From contig NZ_JGZU01000012.1 in the NCBI RefSeq assembly GCF_000741765.1, positions 39-48,683 on the forward strand: DNA of 48,645 nt, written 5' to 3'. This document shows, piece after piece, positions 1 to 8,829 of the stretch. Under the pieces are notes generated by a model. The model searched no databases. It saw only the letters and a list, made by a program, of their open reading frames with translations, and was not told the DNA's origin. Position 1 is the stretch's first letter. Every line of letters begins with the position of its first letter. The position numbers and the translations under genes were made by a program. Origin of the DNA: Bifidobacterium tsurumiense. Its GTDB lineage: Bacteria; Actinomycetota; Actinomycetes; Actinomycetales; Bifidobacteriaceae.

Positions 1-100
1 CGAGGATCTTATGCGTGATTACCGCTTGATCCAATACGACATCACTGCAGGCAAGAATTATCTGAAGGACACTGGATTCATGACAACGCCATCGAGATAG
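1..100 (+). CDS. LTA-synthase-like protein, C-terminal end only (left-truncated by window)
   Basis: The first 100 bases hold the last 32 codons and the TAG stop of a gene entering from the left; position 1 is the last base of an incomplete codon. The encoded tail (ending TGFMTTPSR) is identical to the tail of the minus-strand gene that ends at 328, so the chromosome, or the assembly, carries two convergent copies of at least the 3' end of this gene. Whether the left copy is a full paralogue cannot be seen. Family assignment is borrowed from the complete copy, because this fragment alone has no diagnostic motif. Confidence 0.75.
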   Translation, partial: EDLMRDYRLIQYDITAGKNYLKDTGFMTTPSR

Positions 101-189
101 GTTGTCTGTTTGTTCGTGTGGCATTGGTCACGGACTTGAACGTCTTGTGGATATGAGGCGTTCATATCCTTGACGTTTCTCGTGAAAAT

Positions 190-238
190 GGCTCGGGCTT
201 AAGATGTGTCAAGAGACACATCTTAAAAGCCCGAGTCC
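190..238. terminator. Bidirectional hairpin between convergent gene ends
   Basis: GGCTCGGGCTTAAGATGTGTC (190-210) pairs with GACACATCTT plus AAAAGCCCGAGTCC (215-238) around an AAGA loop. Two unpaired T/A bases and one unpaired A interrupt the stem. It sits midway between two convergent stops (100 and 328), where a shared terminator is expected. The minus strand continues ATTTTC and the plus strand ATTTCA, so the U tracts are short. Confidence 0.6.
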
Positions 239-327
239 ATTTCAACGAGAAACGTCAAGGATATGAACGCCTCATATCCACAAGACGTTCAAGTCCGTGA
301 CCAATGCCACACGAACAAACAGACAAC

Positions 328-2532
328 CTATCTCGATGGCGTTGTCATGAATCCAGTGTCCTTCAGATAATTCTTGCCTGCAGTGATGTCGTATTGGATC
401 AAGCGGTAATCACGCATAAGATCCTCGGTTTCCTCGTCAAAATCTTCTTCTGACATAGGACGGCCCTCATTGTCCAAATAGACGGATTGGCCTTCGGGAA
501 TGCGATCCCAGCCCTGAATATTATTCACCACAGGTGGTTCCAAAGCGGCTATTTTCTCGTGCAATTCAGTCAGGAATGCCAAGTACGGGGAAACCTTGGC
601 ATTCATATGCTCCGCGGTCTGTGCCACAAAGAAATTCGGCGAAGAATACGCACTGTCGTCATTCTTCGTTCCCCTGCTCGCAGAAGCCGTATTGGACCAA
701 ATGAAGTAGTCAGTCAGATGCAATGCCAAAGAGTTATCGGCATTCGCCCCGGCCGAGGAATAAATACCCGGCAGGTGATCGCCATAGAATACCACGGTGA
801 CCGGTTTGTCAAGGGAATCGAGTTCATCCAGGAACGCCTGTGTGGCGTCATCCGTCAGGCTCACGCCCTTGGCATAGGTTTCTATGGAAACTCGTTCCCC
901 ATCATCCAATGGCGCCGCAGGATCAACGCTGTGTGCCGTGAAATCGTTATTGGCATACCAGCTGTTGTACGGCATATGGTTCTGCATGGTTATGATCTGG
1001 ATGAACTGGTTGTCATCATTGGAGGAAATCGTCTCCAATGCGGACTCGTATGTCGACTCGTCAGAAACATATGGGGAATTGTCGATCTTATCCTGATACG
1101 CAATCACATCAGGAGCCTGCAATGTGTAGAAATGCGAGAACCCGAACTTCTTGTAGTTAGTGGCACGCGAATACATTGACGGCTCATATGGGTGGAAAGC
1201 AATGGAATTGGACGGCGCTCCCCACATCTGGTTGATCGTTGGTGTCCAATGTTCACTCGGCACCAACTGCTGATACGGACTGGTGAGTGAGGCATCGAAA
1301 TTCGCCATGCTCAATCCGGTCAATCCCATATATTCAAGATTTGCAGTACCGCCGCCATAGCCAGAAGACAACATCAATCCGCTGGTGGTTTCGGATTTGA
1401 TCTCACGGATATTGGGCATGGCATCCTTGTTGACCTGCAGACCGGGAACCCTTGCAGGATCCGAGAAGGACTCTGAAAGCACAAAAACAACCGTGTTGTC
1501 ATTCAAATATGCGTTGCGCTCGGCATTGATGGAATCGGCATCCGAAGCATATCTTGCCGCTATCTCATCCATGGTCTCTTGACTGTATCCGTCAGGCTCC
1601 TCCATCACCTTGGGGTTGAGCTGGCGCAGGAAAGATACCAATGGGCCATTGCGTTGCGCATCATACACGGAATCCCACATTGATGGGATGTCTCCCATAC
1701 GCTTGGAAAATGTGTTCGCCCACGAATCGACTGTGGCTACCTGATTGATATAGAGCGTGAGGAAAAGGCAAGGAATGGCCAGTAATATCAGCCGCAAAGA
1801 AATGGAAAGCCCTGCGTTCCTGAATCGAAATATCCTGCCATGGCGACCATCCATATGACTGAGCACAATGCACAGCACGGCAAATGCCGTGAAGGACACT
1901 ATAGAACCGCTGATGACCCAGAACGCCCCTGTCGGAGAGAAGCTGAGAATTTCACCCGTGTTGGAACCCAGGAAATTGAGATCCGAAGGCAAAATGGCCT
2001 CATATCGAATCTGGATCTTGAACCGCTCGATAACCGCGATAACGATGGCAATAGCCATCAACACCGGCGTAGCGAGCCAAAATCTGTTGAATAGCAAGAT
2101 TACGACGGCATATATTGCACCGAGGAGCAACAGATTGAGCAGAAATACATAATTCTGCTCGCCCCACATCTTCGAGACGATACCCCACACACCCAGCAAT
2201 GGACTGGACAGCTCCACTCGTGTGCTCGATTGGGTCACACCCCATTGCAATACCATGACCATAGCAGCGTCAAAGATGACGAATAGCAGGGCATAAAGCC
2301 ACAGCGGGAACCCTTTGCGCTTGGGTGTTTCTTCTGCATCATCCGAAGCGTCCGCGCGCTGTGCCACATCATCCGATGTTGCGACCCGGGCACCGCCCTG
2401 TTCACCATCTTGGCCGTTCGGGCCATTCAAAAAGGCATCCTGATCCTGAGCGTGAGATGTCGTTGGATTCAATTCCTCATCACGCACACTCATCTCATTG
2501 CCCGTATCTGGCATCTTCGCGTTCTCAGTCAT
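328..2532 (-). CDS. LTA-synthase-like sulfatase-family membrane protein
   Basis: Predicted phosphoglycerol transferase or related alkaline-phosphatase-superfamily enzyme acting outside the cell on cell-envelope polymers. The 734-residue form starting MTENAK has a charged cytoplasmic head of about 70 residues, then five membrane segments (about 74-98, 129-150, 153-168, 203-226 and 244-262), the usual LtaS plan. In the extracellular domain, VFVLSESF supplies a metal-binding Glu (about 354), GGGTANLE the catalytic Thr (about 396) and FYGDHLP the metal-binding Asp-His (585-586). An upstream TTG would add 32 unlikely residues; the chosen ATG has AGAAGG close by. The last 98 bp are duplicated in inverted orientation at the window start. 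The exact polymer modified cannot be read from sequence. Confidence 0.85.
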   Translation of the reverse strand: MTENAKMPDTGNEMSVRDEELNPTTSHAQDQDAFLNGPNGQDGEQGGARVATSDDVAQRADASDDAEETPKRKGFPLWLYALLFVIFDAAMVMVLQWGVTQSSTRVELSSPLLGVWGIVSKMWGEQNYVFLLNLLLLGAIYAVVILLFNRFWLATPVLMAIAIVIAVIERFKIQIRYEAILPSDLNFLGSNTGEILSFSPTGAFWVISGSIVSFTAFAVLCIVLSHMDGRHGRIFRFRNAGLSISLRLILLAIPCLFLTLYINQVATVDSWANTFSKRMGDIPSMWDSVYDAQRNGPLVSFLRQLNPKVMEEPDGYSQETMDEIAARYASDADSINAERNAYLNDNTVVFVLSESFSDPARVPGLQVNKDAMPNIREIKSETTSGLMLSSGYGGGTANLEYMGLTGLSMANFDASLTSPYQQLVPSEHWTPTINQMWGAPSNSIAFHPYEPSMYSRATNYKKFGFSHFYTLQAPDVIAYQDKIDNSPYVSDESTYESALETISSNDDNQFIQIITMQNHMPYNSWYANNDFTAHSVDPAAPLDDGERVSIETYAKGVSLTDDATQAFLDELDSLDKPVTVVFYGDHLPGIYSSAGANADNSLALHLTDYFIWSNTASASRGTKNDDSAYSSPNFFVAQTAEHMNAKVSPYLAFLTELHEKIAALEPPVVNNIQGWDRIPEGQSVYLDNEGRPMSEEDFDEETEDLMRDYRLIQYDITAGKNYLKDTGFMTTPSR

Positions 2533-2752
2533 AAGCCTTCTATTCGTATCCAGTTGGGAAAGCCAGCGTCTTCGTATGTCAATCTGGCATCGTGCACCCT
2601 TGCCGAATGCATATCGGTTCCAAGTCAATAGTGCACCATAATAGCCCTAGCTCTCAACCCATAACCTTTTACACAAGGGACAGGCGAGAGCTTTCATCAA
2701 CGATTCACAAACCAAGGGCAAACCAAGTGATTTGAGGGCTCCAATCCCCAAC

Positions 2753-2791
2753 GAATATCCTGCATGCATCCCGTATACACACAGGATATTC
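2753..2791 (-). terminator. Hairpin downstream of the zinc-binding lipoprotein gene
   Basis: GAATATCCTG (2753-2762) and CAGGATATTC (2782-2791) are perfect 10-bp arms around a 19-base loop, 39 bases past the stop of the upstream lipoprotein gene. There is no clear U tract, so it may be a terminator or a 3' protective hairpin. Confidence 0.4.
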
Positions 2792-2829
2792 TCGATATGA
2801 GCCATTGCCTCTCGGCATATGCACTCAGG

Positions 2830-3717
2830 TTAAGCGGCGGCAAAGGCTTTGACCAGAGCACCGATCCATTCATGAAGGTCGGAATATTGCTGCGGCATTT
2901 GTTCACTGAGCTCCACAATGGGAATGTTGTGTTCCTTGGCAGTTGCGGCAATGCGCTCGGAGACGCTATTCGATTCCTGTGAATTGACGATCAGAAGCGC
3001 GGCATCACCGGATGACAATGTGTTTTGCATGGCAAGGATATCCGATGCGCTCGGCTCGCTTTCGTTGGACATCGCCTGCGCATATCCCGAATCAGTTCCG
3101 TCCTTCATGCCCAGATCATCTGCCAGATACCAACCGACTGATTCTGTCGCCACATACGTTTTGCCTTCGGTTGTGGATTTCGCGGTATCGATCTGTGACT
3201 GGAGATCCTGCTCTGCACTCTCCCACTGCTCAAAGTTCTTCGAGTACTCAGCACTGTGTTGGGGATCTTTCTGCGCGTATGCATCGCTCAATGCCTTGGC
3301 AAACGCTTTTCTGACCGCAGCAGAGAACCAAATATGTGGATTGCTGCCATCCTTGATCCCTGCGACCTGTGCGGCATTGACTACGGTCGCCTTGGTGGAT
3401 TCTGCCGCCTGCTGTGCCCACGAATCATATCCTGCGCCATTCACCACAATGATGTCAGCTGCTGATATCGCGGAAACATCGGCTGTTGTCGGCTCATAAT
3501 CATGGGCCTCCACCGAGGTATTGCTCAAAATATTGGTCACCTCGACATGAGATCCGCCCAAGGACTGGGCCACTGAGCCCCATTGGTTAATGCTCGATGA
3601 GACTCGAATCGCGGCTTGTGACGAGTTATTCGTCGAACCGGTGCCGCATCCGCTCAGCAAGAGTCCCAATGCCGCAATTCCGGCAACCACTGACACGATG
3701 TTGTGAACACGTTGCAT
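2830..3717 (-). CDS. ZnuA/AdcA-type metal ABC transporter substrate-binding lipoprotein
   Basis: Captures a divalent metal, probably zinc, at the outer face of the membrane. The 295-residue form begins MQRVHN; a signal peptide ends in the lipobox LLSGC, giving a lipid-anchored Cys. Cluster 9 metal-binding features are visible: HDYEPT, NPHIWFS and a late acidic site. The position that is His in classic ZnuA reads TESVGWYL, with Glu, a variant I associate with actinobacterial members. GAGAAAG lies four bases before the chosen ATG; an ATG six codons earlier is possible. A Zur box overlaps the promoter and a Fur-family gene lies just upstream. No permease or ATPase gene is nearby, so it must use partners encoded elsewhere. 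Confidence 0.85.
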   Translation of the reverse strand: MQRVHNIVSVVAGIAALGLLLSGCGTGSTNNSSQAAIRVSSSINQWGSVAQSLGGSHVEVTNILSNTSVEAHDYEPTTADVSAISAADIIVVNGAGYDSWAQQAAESTKATVVNAAQVAGIKDGSNPHIWFSAAVRKAFAKALSDAYAQKDPQHSAEYSKNFEQWESAEQDLQSQIDTAKSTTEGKTYVATESVGWYLADDLGMKDGTDSGYAQAMSNESEPSASDILAMQNTLSSGDAALLIVNSQESNSVSERIAATAKEHNIPIVELSEQMPQQYSDLHEWIGALVKAFAAA

Positions 3718-3775
3718 ATTCTTTCTCGCTTCCATTCATGCACTTCAATGTTTTCAATGCCATCGTACACTATAT

Positions 3776-3795
3776 TGAGAATCATTATCATTATA
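3776..3795 (-). promoter_or_regulatory. Zur-type box overlapping a TATAAT -10 element
   Basis: TGAGAATCATTATCA (3776-3790) is a 7-1-7 inverted repeat close to the Zur/Fur consensus. On the minus strand TATAAT (3790-3795) lies directly upstream, so a bound repressor would cover the transcription start. The lipoprotein ATG is about 59 bases downstream. The adjacent Zur-like regulator is the obvious ligand; that link is inference. Confidence 0.75.
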
Positions 3796-3920
3796 GAGTG
3801 TCGACAATCCTCAGACTTGGTCACAATTCATTCATTCCACATGCCTCAGGCCATTGCCGACAACACTGTCGTCACAAGCAAGGATGCCTAGAACACCGAT
3901 CTCACCGATCCATCCGCATA

Positions 3921-4325
3921 TTATGCGGCAGCGCGGCAATCCTCACACAGGCCAAATACTTCCAAGGTATGCGAATGGACGATGAAGCCGTGCTCCCCTG
4001 CCACTTTGCGCACCCAGAGCTCATCAGGAGGTTCAATTTCTACGGTTTTGCCGCAATGTTCACACACCAAATGATGGTGATGCGCGTGATCTTCGCATAA
4101 TCGGAACAGCTGCTGTCCATTAAGCTGGATGGTGTCCACATCACCTGATTCCGCCATCGATTTGAGCTGACGGTACACGGTCGCCAAACCGACCTCGACC
4201 CCGGTTTGCGACATCTGCTGATGGAGATCCTGGGCCGACATGAAATCACTGCTTCCACGCAACGCGCGCAATACGGCATCTTTCTGCCTGGTATGCCGCT
4301 GTGCAGAAGTCTTTTTCACGTTCAC
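3921..4325 (-). CDS. zur: Fur-family metal regulator, Zur-like
   Basis: A 134-residue Fur-family repressor with an N-terminal winged helix (about 1-80, including the recognition region VGLATVYRQLKSM) and a C-terminal dimer domain. The latter holds a His-rich metal site HAHHHHLVC and two CxxC pairs, CEHC and CEDC, for structural zinc. Starts at GTG after GAGGA. It lies upstream of, and in the same direction as, the zinc-type binding lipoprotein, whose promoter carries a Zur-like palindrome. Context and the absence of iron-uptake genes favour zinc over iron or manganese sensing, but sequence alone cannot exclude Fur. Confidence 0.8.
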   Translation of the reverse strand: MNVKKTSAQRHTRQKDAVLRALRGSSDFMSAQDLHQQMSQTGVEVGLATVYRQLKSMAESGDVDTIQLNGQQLFRLCEDHAHHHHLVCEHCGKTVEIEPPDELWVRKVAGEHGFIVHSHTLEVFGLCEDCRAAA

Positions 4326-4375
4326 ACCATCCTCTTTCCGTGTCGCAAGTAATGCACACCATATTCAAAAACAAT

Positions 4376-4418
4376 GAGGTATGAAACCAACCCTTGCTCT
4401 CGGTTGGTTTCATACCTC
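4376..4418 (-). terminator. Rho-independent terminator of purEK
   Basis: GAGGTATGAAACCAACC (4376-4392) pairs perfectly over 17 bp with 4402-4418 around a 9-base loop. On the minus strand it is followed by ATTGTTTTTG. It lies 66 bases past the purK stop and just upstream of the zur gene, separating the two units. Confidence 0.85.
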
Positions 4419-4483
4419 TTCACCATACGGAAGGACTAGACCTCCGACTCAGTGTTGCGCCACGAGCCGAAGCATATCGCCAA

Positions 4484-5650
4484 TCATTTCAGATCATCCC
4501 AGCATCCTGTGGCCTCAAGCTGTTCCACGATTTGCTCGGTGTCATCACCCAATACCGTGATATGCCCCATCTTCCGGTTATGCTTCACCGTGGCCTTGCC
4601 GTAATCATGCACATTCCATTCCGGATGATCCGCGATAAGCTCACGGGTTGGTGCCACATGCTGCCCCAGCACATTCACCATAACCGCATTGCTCAGCAAT
4701 TTCGGTTGAGGAAGCGGCCAGCCTGCTATGCCGCGAATATGGGCATCAAATTGATCGATCGAACATGCCTCTATGGTGTAATGCCCCGAATTATGCGGCC
4801 TAGGAGCCAACTCGTTGACTATGACACGACCTTCGGAGGTCACGAACAACTCAATCGCAAGAATGCCGGAGAGCTCGAAGCCACGGGCCAAGCGCATGGC
4901 CAAACCCCTGGCTTGCTCGGCGACCGCAGCATCCACAGCAGCAGGAGCGATCGTCATATGCAGGATATTATTGCGATGTTCATTGCGCACGATGGGGAAT
5001 GTCACATATTCATTGCCATTGCCGCACACCAGGATGGACGCCTCGAAAGCGAAATCCACGAAGCCTTCCAGTATGGAAGGTGGCATGCCGCCCTGTTCGC
5101 AACGGGACTCAATCTCATGCACATCCTGCTCAGTGCGCAATACCGCCTGGCCGTGCCCGTCATATCCGCCTCGACGTGTTTTCAATACTGCCGGAAAACC
5201 GATCTCTTCGAGTGCGGAATGGAGTTCATCAACGCTATCCACTTGTCGCCAAGGGGCCGTCGGAGCGCCATGATCGTTAATGAATTGCTTCTCGTTCACG
5301 CGGTCCTGCGTGACGCGCAGCAGATCAGTGCCTTGCGGCACAGCAACCGTTCCGCGAACGGTGTCGATTGCATCGGCATTGACATTTTCAAATTCATACG
5401 TGATGACATCACTGCGCTCAGCCAATTCACGAATCGCAGCATCATCGTCATAATCGGCAGTTACCTGGAAATCGGCGACCTGCGCGGTCGGGCAATCCTC
5501 GGTCGGATCGAGAACACCGATTCTGAACCCCATATATTTTGCCGAAAGGGCCATCATTCGTCCAAGCTGTCCTCCGCCGACGATACCGATCGTCGTACCC
5601 GGCATCAACTGCTTGACAGCACCCTTGGTTTCCTCAGATAAGCTCGGCAT
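4484..5650 (-). CDS. purK: N5-carboxyaminoimidazole ribonucleotide synthase
   Basis: ATP-dependent carboxylation of AIR to N5-CAIR in de novo purine synthesis, using bicarbonate; cytosolic dimer. The 388-residue ATP-grasp protein has the N-terminal nucleotide-binding fold ([13 protein letters not shown], about 20-33), a central ATP-grasp region with the glycine-rich loop [10 protein letters not shown], and the C-terminal [18 protein letters not shown] signature. The start has GGAG seven bases upstream and overlaps the end of purE by 17 bases, so the pair is translationally coupled. A strong terminator follows. Confidence 0.96.
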   Translation of the reverse strand: MPSLSEETKGAVKQLMPGTTIGIVGGGQLGRMMALSAKYMGFRIGVLDPTEDCPTAQVADFQVTADYDDDAAIRELAERSDVITYEFENVNADAIDTVRGTVAVPQGTDLLRVTQDRVNEKQFINDHGAPTAPWRQVDSVDELHSALEEIGFPAVLKTRRGGYDGHGQAVLRTEQDVHEIESRCEQGGMPPSILEGFVDFAFEASILVCGNGNEYVTFPIVRNEHRNNILHMTIAPAAVDAAVAEQARGLAMRLARGFELSGILAIELFVTSEGRVIVNELAPRPHNSGHYTIEACSIDQFDAHIRGIAGWPLPQPKLLSNAVMVNVLGQHVAPTRELIADHPEWNVHDYGKATVKHNRKMGHITVLGDDTEQIVEQLEATGCWDDLK

Positions 5651-6131
5651 TGGATTGCTCCACCTTCTGCTTCAAACCATCGCGATAATCCTGCAAGGCC
5701 TTCGCCAAACGCTCATCAGTAGTGCTCAAAATACTCACGGCGAGCAAACCTGCATTGGTCGCGCCGGAATTGCCCACAGCGGTCGTGGCAACAGGAATAC
5801 CACCCGGCATCTGGACAATCGACAGCAGTGAATCCCAGCCAGACAACGTATGCGAGCGCACCGGCACACCTATAACCGGCAATGTGGTCTGCGCCGCAAC
5901 CATGCCTGGAAGATGAGCTGCACCGCCGGCACCCGCAATAATCACCTTGAGTCCCTTGGAACGGGCCTCATGCGCAAACGTACCCATCAATTCCGGGGTA
6001 CGGTGTGCCGAAATCACTTGTTTGATGTATGGGACTTCAAATTGGTCGAGCATCTCGCAAGCATGCTTCATGGTTTCCCAATCGCTTGCTGAGCCCATGA
6101 TTACCGCCACTTCGGGCGTTTGTTCTGCCAT
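5634..6131 (-). CDS. purE: N5-CAIR mutase, PurE class I
   Basis: Moves the carboxylate of N5-CAIR to C4 to give CAIR, the step after PurK. Its 165 residues match class I PurE. The N-terminal phosphate-binding [10 protein letters not shown], the SAHRTPE motif with the catalytic His, and [11 protein letters not shown] are all present. The ATG five bases after GGAGG was chosen; a GTG two codons earlier sits too near the ribosome site. First gene of a two-gene purEK operon. Confidence 0.97.
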   Translation of the reverse strand: MAEQTPEVAVIMGSASDWETMKHACEMLDQFEVPYIKQVISAHRTPELMGTFAHEARSKGLKVIIAGAGGAAHLPGMVAAQTTLPVIGVPVRSHTLSGWDSLLSIVQMPGGIPVATTAVGNSGATNAGLLAVSILSTTDERLAKALQDYRDGLKQKVEQSNAELI

Positions 6132-6426
6132 GTGCACCTCCAGGTTGGAACATGCTCCACTCTACGCAACGGCACAGAAAAGCAATGTCACCACTCGTCA
6201 GCGTTCAGCCACCACAGCACCGCAGCACCTAGGGATAGCAATGAATACGCAGCGAGCCCTCTTCACGGTGCGATGGCAGCCAGCTCTCGAACCTGTTCAC
6301 CGGATATCCCCATGTATTCCCCAGTCCCAATACGGAGAAGTTGAGGGTATTTGCCCGTATGACTTCCATATACGAAAGCTTTGGTTAGAATGACGGCTTT
6401 GGAAACCCTCTGCAGGAAGGAGTCAC

Positions 6427-8361
6427 GTGACAGGGGACGATATGAACGGCATCACTCCAGCCGAGCTGAAATCCATGGACGAGTCCGCTTTGGATGCGCT
6501 ATGTTCGCAACTTCGCGGGACTTTGCTTGCATATGGCAGAGCGCATGGCGGGCATATCGGTTCCAATCTAGGCATGGTCGAAGCTATTGTGGCTTTGCAT
6601 CGGGTATTCGACTCCCCTCGCGACGCGTTGATATTCGACGTATCCCACCAAAGCTATGTCCATAAGATGCTGACGGGCAGATGGGATGCGTACACGGATG
6701 CCGCACACTTTGATGAGGTGACCGGTTTTACCAATCCAGAGGAAAGCGAGCATGACCGCTTCGTGCTGGGACATACCGGCACTTCCATCTCATTGGCTTG
6801 TGGAGTGGCGAAAACACGGGATCTGCAACAGGCCGAAACAGGCAACAGTCCAACCGGCAATGTCGTTGCGATTATCGGAGATGGCGCATTGAGCAGTGCG
6901 GTCGCTTTCGAGGGATTGAATAACGCCGCATCCCAGGGAGGCAATCTCATTATTGTTCTCAACGACAATGAGATGTCCATCGCTCAAAATGTGGGCGGGA
7001 TGTACGGCACCTTGGACAATCTCCGCCGCACGCAGGGCACCTATGAGCCCAACCTATTCCGCGCATTCGGCCTTGATTATCGATACATCGAATCCGGCAA
7101 TGATGTGCATGCCCTCATACGCGCTTTTCAAGAGGTCAAGGATATCGATCATCCGATCGTTCTGCATATCCATACCTGCAAAGGGCTTGGTTTGGACGAG
7201 GTCGATGCACAGGATGGCTTCCTGCCCGGCCAATGTGAATCCAACCACTGGCGCACGCCGATAAGCGCACGGCAGCAGCCGCTTGGCGCCCGTAAATACT
7301 ACGGGCAACTGGCCATGCAGTATCTGTTGCACCGATTCGCATCAGATCCGGGATTGACAGTCATCTCCCCCGCAACGCCTGGTTCGAACGGCATTACGCC
7401 GGAATTTCGTCAACTGGCCGGACAGCACTATGTCGATACCGGAATAACCGAAGAACATGCCGTGGCCTATGCCGCAGGAATCGCGCAGGCAGGAGGAACT
7501 CCTGTCCTTGCCACAAGCGCCACATTCTTCCAGCGCGCATATGACCAGTTGCAGCAGGAACTCTCATTGAATGCACAGCCCACAACCTTATTGGTATTCT
7601 CAGCAGGTCTTTCAAATGCGGACAATACGCATTCCGGTGCATTCGACATTGCCATGCTCGGCAATATTCCAGGAATGACGTATCTGACTCCAAGCAATGA
7701 GCGCGAATTGTTGACCATGCTGGATTGGTCCACGCGCAGTAGGGATCACGGTGCGGTTGCCATTCGCATCCCTTCCCAAGCCGTTTTGGACGAAGACATG
7801 GCCAGTGGGAAATCTCGCTATCCATCGCTTGCACTGGCAGACGAAATCGCCACGGGCAGCACAATGCCGATTTCAACGAAAGTCGGCCGGACTGCGCTCT
7901 CTTCCAACGGAACCATGCGCCGCACTGTTCCTTCTCCTTTCGAAGAGTATGTCGTGGAACACATGGGCAGCGAAGTTGCCATTATCGGCCTGGGCAATAC
8001 CATGCCAATCGCACGCAAAGCAGGGTCAATGCTCATGGAGCGAACAGGAGTGAAGGCCAGTATTGTCAAGGCCCGGCAGTGCACCCGAATCGATACTGAA
8101 ACCTTGACCAATATTTCCGCAAACACCAAGGTTGTCGTGACACTCGAGGATGGACAGCGTGAAGGCGGATGGGGCGAGCATATCGCCTCTTGGATTTCAG
8201 GCAATGCCGATCCGACTATCAATGCCATGCATACCGTGGTCATCGGCGCCGACAAGGAATTCACTGACCGCGTTCCGCTCAGCACACTGCAAGAACGTTA
8301 TGGGCTCACTCCAGAGCTCATCATGCAGCGTATCGCATCTGCCCTATCCGATAATCGATAA
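6427..8361 (+). CDS. DXS-like thiamine-diphosphate enzyme (diverged)
   Basis: A 644-residue member of the 1-deoxy-D-xylulose-5-phosphate synthase/transketolase family, which joins a two-carbon unit from pyruvate to an aldehyde. ThDP-binding GDGALSSAVAFEGLN (about 151) and LNDNEMSIAQNVG (about 178) are DXS-like, as are the DVSHQSYVHKMLTGR region and the catalytic Glu in TEEHA (about 342). The acceptor pocket is changed: the DXS YSTFLQR reads SATFFQR and DRAG reads FSAG, losing a Tyr and an Arg which, from memory of the E. coli enzyme, hold the substrate phosphate. THSGAFD is one residue shorter. It starts at GTG four bases after AAGGAG. Either a divergent true Dxs or a paralogue with another acceptor. 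Confidence 0.8.
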   Translation: MTGDDMNGITPAELKSMDESALDALCSQLRGTLLAYGRAHGGHIGSNLGMVEAIVALHRVFDSPRDALIFDVSHQSYVHKMLTGRWDAYTDAAHFDEVTGFTNPEESEHDRFVLGHTGTSISLACGVAKTRDLQQAETGNSPTGNVVAIIGDGALSSAVAFEGLNNAASQGGNLIIVLNDNEMSIAQNVGGMYGTLDNLRRTQGTYEPNLFRAFGLDYRYIESGNDVHALIRAFQEVKDIDHPIVLHIHTCKGLGLDEVDAQDGFLPGQCESNHWRTPISARQQPLGARKYYGQLAMQYLLHRFASDPGLTVISPATPGSNGITPEFRQLAGQHYVDTGITEEHAVAYAAGIAQAGGTPVLATSATFFQRAYDQLQQELSLNAQPTTLLVFSAGLSNADNTHSGAFDIAMLGNIPGMTYLTPSNERELLTMLDWSTRSRDHGAVAIRIPSQAVLDEDMASGKSRYPSLALADEIATGSTMPISTKVGRTALSSNGTMRRTVPSPFEEYVVEHMGSEVAIIGLGNTMPIARKAGSMLMERTGVKASIVKARQCTRIDTETLTNISANTKVVVTLEDGQREGGWGEHIASWISGNADPTINAMHTVVIGADKEFTDRVPLSTLQERYGLTPELIMQRIASALSDNR

Positions 8362-8450
8362 TGCGATTCAGCAGTAATGCAAATCATCTGCAATGCAAAT
8401 CATCTGCAATGCATATCACCTGCAATGCGATTCAGGCGCAATGTGATTCG
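8360..8450. repeat. 16-bp tandem repeat (about 5.7 units)
   Basis: Units of the type AATGCAAATCATCTGC begin at 8360, 8376, 8392, 8408 and 8424, with a partial unit at 8440. Units 2 and 3 are identical; the others vary at two to five positions. The array begins within the stop codon of the DXS-like gene. No open frame crosses it in a convincing way. Confidence 0.9.
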
Positions 8451-8757
8451 TTTAAAGTCACTGACCATCCGAAATTAATATCCGACGAAACCCAAGTGAA
8501 GTGAACGGGACTTGCTGCAGGAGTGGCGTATGCGCAGACTGTGCGGGAAGTATTCACAAGAGCAATCTGCACAATCTGCAACGCGGATTCGCCATGGGGA
8601 CGTACAACAGGTATCCACCATGAGGGTTCACTACAACGATTCACAATTGTCATCCGAGACAGGCATCCGAAGCCGCATTGAGGCTGATCGGATCGAGAAG
8701 AACCAACGGCTTGACCTATTTCCGGTGAAATCCGATATCAATCACCGAAATAACGAT
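8451..8757. other. Intergenic stretch without recognised gene
   Basis: This stretch lies between the tandem repeat and the aconitase terminator. Open frames here are short, lack ribosome sites and lie opposite or beyond real genes. I see no RNA gene or clear operator. Confidence 0.5.
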
Positions 8758-8803
8758 TTCGGGGCAAACACTTGCCGAAAACAACGCAAGTGCTTGCCCC
8801 GAA
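8758..8803 (-). terminator. Hairpin terminator after aconitase
   Basis: TTCGGGGCAAACACTTGC (8758-8775) pairs with GCAAG, TGCTTGCCCCGAA (8786-8803), with one A-C mismatch in the stem and a 10-base loop. It lies 27 bases past the aconitase stop. There is little U tract on either strand. Confidence 0.65.
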
Positions 8804-8829
8804 TACCATCTCAGTTGAGCAGAAAAGCG

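Larger units (their letters stand above)
1..427. repeat. Long inverted repeat around a bidirectional hairpin
   Basis: Bases 1-210 are the reverse complement of 215-427. The match is perfect for 183 bp (1-183 against 245-427). Near the centre the arms differ: GTGAAAATGG against GTTGAAATGG, one extra base after TGG, and two extra T in the CTTAAG/CTTTTAAG stretch. The arms include 98 bp of coding sequence plus non-coding spacer, and probably continue past the window edge. The central differences suggest two separate loci rather than a pure copy artefact, but a fold-back join at a contig end is not excluded. Confidence 0.95.

Noticed and set aside
4394..5641. 415-codon plus-strand frame
   Set aside because: It lies opposite purK, whose motifs and coupled start are certain; the plus-strand product has no motif and no ribosome site.
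8360..8450. Possible CRISPR array
   Set aside because: Units are 16 bp, directly abutting, with no spacers and no cas genes nearby.
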